A stretch of 64,000 bases of DNA from Bacteroidia bacterium (GTDB lineage: Bacteria > Bacteroidota > Bacteroidia > B-17B0 > Aurantibacillaceae): the NCBI GenBank assembly GCA_026003255.1, contig BPGX01000002.1, positions 450,330-514,329 on the forward strand, given 5' to 3'. The position numbers and the translations under genes are program-made. The notes beneath the pieces are model-generated. The model had not been told where the DNA came from, ran no database searches, and was given only the letters and a program-made list of their open reading frames with translations. Positions within the stretch are counted from its first letter, which is position 1, and each line of letters begins with the position of its first letter. Below, in pieces: positions 62,344 to 64,000 of this stretch.

Positions 62344-63735
62344 ATGTCAACATGGTTAACAAAATGGGAGCCCGAAAATGTTGATTTTTGGGAAAATGGG
62401 GGTGGGAAAGAGAGGGGGTGGAAAACGCTCATTGTGACAACTATTGCTTTATTATTTTCTTTTGCTACCTGGTTTGTTATCAGCGCAGTAGTGGTAAGAT
62501 TACCGGGAATTGGATTTAAATTCAGTCAAATGGAGTTGTTCTGGTTGGCTGCCATGCCTGGTTTATCCGGAGGAATTTTAAGAATAATCAATACGTTTCT
62601 TATTCCTTTGTATGGAACAAGACATGTAATTACGACAACGATATTTTTGAAGATTGTTCCTATGCTCTGGCTTGTGAAAGCCATAAATGATCCAACAACA
62701 AGTTTTGGGGAGTTTTTAGCTATTTCTTTTTTGTGTGGTCTTGGAGGTGGCGATTTCTCTTCCTACATGCCATCAACGAGTTTGTTCTTTCCAAAACGTT
62801 TACAAGGGGTAGCACTTGGAATTCAAGCAGGAATTGGTAATTTCGGAGTATCTGTAGTTCAATTTCTTACGCCATGGATTATTGGTTTTGCTGCCTTTGG
62901 TTCTCTAATTGGGGGACCGCAGGAATTTCACAAAGGAGAAGTTGTAAAACAAATCTGGTTACAAAATGCTCCTTTTGTTTATGTGCCATTTCTTCTAGTT
63001 ATTGGTGTTGTTGCATGGTTTACACTGAGAAGTGTTCCCGTAAAAGCCAGTTTTAAAGAACAGTTAGATATTTTTAGTGATAAACACACTTGGTATTGTA
63101 CTATTATATATGTGATGACTTTTGGTTCTTTTGCAGGATTTTCAGCAGCTTTCCCATTGATGATTAAAGAAGTTTATGGCTCTTTCGAAAATGCGCCAGA
63201 TCCATTAAAATATGCATTTTATGGCCCATTAATTGGTTCAATGTTGAGAGTAATTTTTGGCGGACCATCTGATAAATGGGGTGGTGCATTATTTACATTA
63301 GTTTCAGGCATTGGGCTAATCATAGTATCCATTCTATTAATTTTCAGCGGTGCATTGACACCTACTTCATTGGATAGTTTTTCTACTTTTGTAACATATA
63401 TGTTATTATTGTTTTTCTTTACGGGTATTGGTAATGCGTCTACTTTTAGACAGTTTCCAATTGCTTTTGCTTTTAATCCCAGAAAAGCAGCGGGAGTGAT
63501 TGGGTTTACTGCGGCTATTGCTGCATTTGGCCCATTTATATTTAATTCTTTAATTGGCGCTTCTATTAAATCTTATGGTAGTGCCATACCTTTTTTCTGG
63601 GGGGCTGTTATCTTTTACATCATTGCTACGTTCTTAAACTGGAAACATTACTATAGCAGAAATGGTGAAAGGTACGACAGAGGAAATAGTGGTGGAACAT
63701 GGTGGGATAAAGCAAAAGCTACGTATGTCAATTAA
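62344..63735 (+). CDS. narK: second NarK-type nitrate/nitrite transporter
   Basis: 463 residues, intact. TTIALLFSFATWFVISAVVVRLPGIGFKFS, LPGLSGGILRIINTFLIPLYGTRHV, LGGGDFSSYMPSTSLFFPKRLQGVALGIQAGIGNFGVS, PLIGSMLRVIFGGPSDKWGGALF and FFFTGIGNASTFRQFPIAF are the nitrate-signature regions of the MFS NNP family. Unlike the first narK it has no large insert. It probably works in the same locus, one for uptake and one for nitrite exchange. Overlaps the MbnP-like gene by 11 bases. Confidence 0.9.
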   Translation: MSTWLTKWEPENVDFWENGGGKERGWKTLIVTTIALLFSFATWFVISAVVVRLPGIGFKFSQMELFWLAAMPGLSGGILRIINTFLIPLYGTRHVITTTIFLKIVPMLWLVKAINDPTTSFGEFLAISFLCGLGGGDFSSYMPSTSLFFPKRLQGVALGIQAGIGNFGVSVVQFLTPWIIGFAAFGSLIGGPQEFHKGEVVKQIWLQNAPFVYVPFLLVIGVVAWFTLRSVPVKASFKEQLDIFSDKHTWYCTIIYVMTFGSFAGFSAAFPLMIKEVYGSFENAPDPLKYAFYGPLIGSMLRVIFGGPSDKWGGALFTLVSGIGLIIVSILLIFSGALTPTSLDSFSTFVTYMLLLFFFTGIGNASTFRQFPIAFAFNPRKAAGVIGFTAAIAAFGPFIFNSLIGASIKSYGSAIPFFWGAVIFYIIATFLNWKHYYSRNGERYDRGNSGGTWWDKAKATYVN

Positions 63736-64000
63736 CCGTGTAATTATCACGATAATTTCTATTTTATTCTTTTTATCGTCTTGCAACAAAGATATTATCG
63801 TACCGGGGAAGGTAAAATTATCCTTAGAATTTATTCATTCCTACAATAATAAAAGTATTCTGTGGGATACGCTGGTTTATTCTACCTGCAACTCTGATAC
63901 TATTTCTATTTCAAAAATAGAGTATATTGTTAGCAATATTGTCGTATATTCAAGAGGTTCTGCATATAAACAGAAACGCTCCTTTTATGTAAATCCCCGC
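63725..64000 (+). CDS. MbnP-like lipoprotein (3' end outside window)
   Basis: ATG at 63725, reading MSINRVIITIISILFFLSSCNKDI: a lipobox (LSSC) signal. The next part, KLSLEFIHSYNNKSILWDTLVY ... SKIEYIVSNIVVYSRG, follows the MbnP pattern (LxFxH..., ISxxxYyISNI), a family of metal-binding proteins in Bacteroidota often next to a cytochrome peroxidase. Only 92 residues are in the window. Overlap with narK2 suggests one transcript. Confidence 0.6.
   Translation, partial: MSINRVIITIISILFFLSSCNKDIIVPGKVKLSLEFIHSYNNKSILWDTLVYSTCNSDTISISKIEYIVSNIVVYSRGSAYKQKRSFYVNPR

Overview
The window looks like chromosomal DNA of a Bacteroidota bacterium, probably of the Chitinophagales/Sphingobacteriales type, although the exact lineage cannot be fixed from sequence alone. 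The evidence is the very AT-rich intergenic DNA, promoters of the TTG-N19-21-TAnnTTTG kind (tRNA-Lys, tmRNA, narK, sucC), a protein with a type IX secretion C-terminal sorting domain, futalosine-route menaquinone genes (mqnA, mqnP), a tmRNA tag ending in ALAA (GESNFALAA) and Bacteroidota-style TPR/SpoIIE and Wza/Wzc proteins.

Layout. 0-2.4 kb: LPS heptose genes (HAD phosphatase end, hddA) and a cupin-8 protein. 2.35-8 kb: accessory segment. A complete IS30-family element and a truncated copy in the same orientation bracket a redox cassette (HxlR regulator, DoxX, a 43-aa CxxC protein, YgiD-type extradiol dioxygenase, FrnE/DsbA, thioredoxin-like). The truncated copy ends 30 bp from the 3' end of ssrA (tmRNA). 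8.7-15.6 kb: two methyltransferases, a hydrolase, mnmG, a LytTR response regulator and a TPR/PD40 protein, all on the minus strand. Two 15/16 matches to the ParB site parS lie beside mnmG, so the replication origin may be near. The stretch 12.65-15.6 kb carries many single-base frameshifts. 15.7-22.8 kb: tRNA-Lys, a TPR-SpoIIE phosphatase, pyrC, a T9SS cargo protein and a lipoprotein with a poly-T frameshift in its signal peptide.

23.1-31.2 kb is a plus-strand run: methyltransferase, NodB-type deacetylase, metal-domain lipoprotein, VOC protein, mqnA, an overlapping trio (nucleosidase-like, spore-photoproduct-lyase-like radical SAM protein, SDR), rimO and DUF1599. 31.3-43 kb is a minus-strand run: helicase, small membrane protein, mqnP, Wza, Wzc, rfbC, WecA-like transferase, lytic transglycosylase, uvrA; this combines exopolysaccharide export, menaquinone and DNA repair. 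43.1-55.2 kb holds a second TPR-SpoIIE phosphatase with an exact 240-bp internal duplication, hemW, a Spy-like protein, sucC (frameshifted), two secreted proteins, panB, fbaB, accD, DUF1801 and an M3 peptidase. 55.7-59.2 kb: an OtsA-OtsB fusion, a TM2 protein and superoxide dismutase.

59.3-64 kb is a nitrate/nitrite transport locus: narK with an extra barrel-like domain, an alginate-export-type porin, a second narK and the start of an MbnP-like lipoprotein. Both narK genes are preceded by a TGAT-N4-ATCA palindrome, at spacings that fit Crp/Fnr activation. Frameshifts recur in several normally intact genes (mnmG, LytTR, TPR/PD40, sucC, narK, porin). They look like extra or missing bases in short runs, so residual sequencing error is the simplest explanation.
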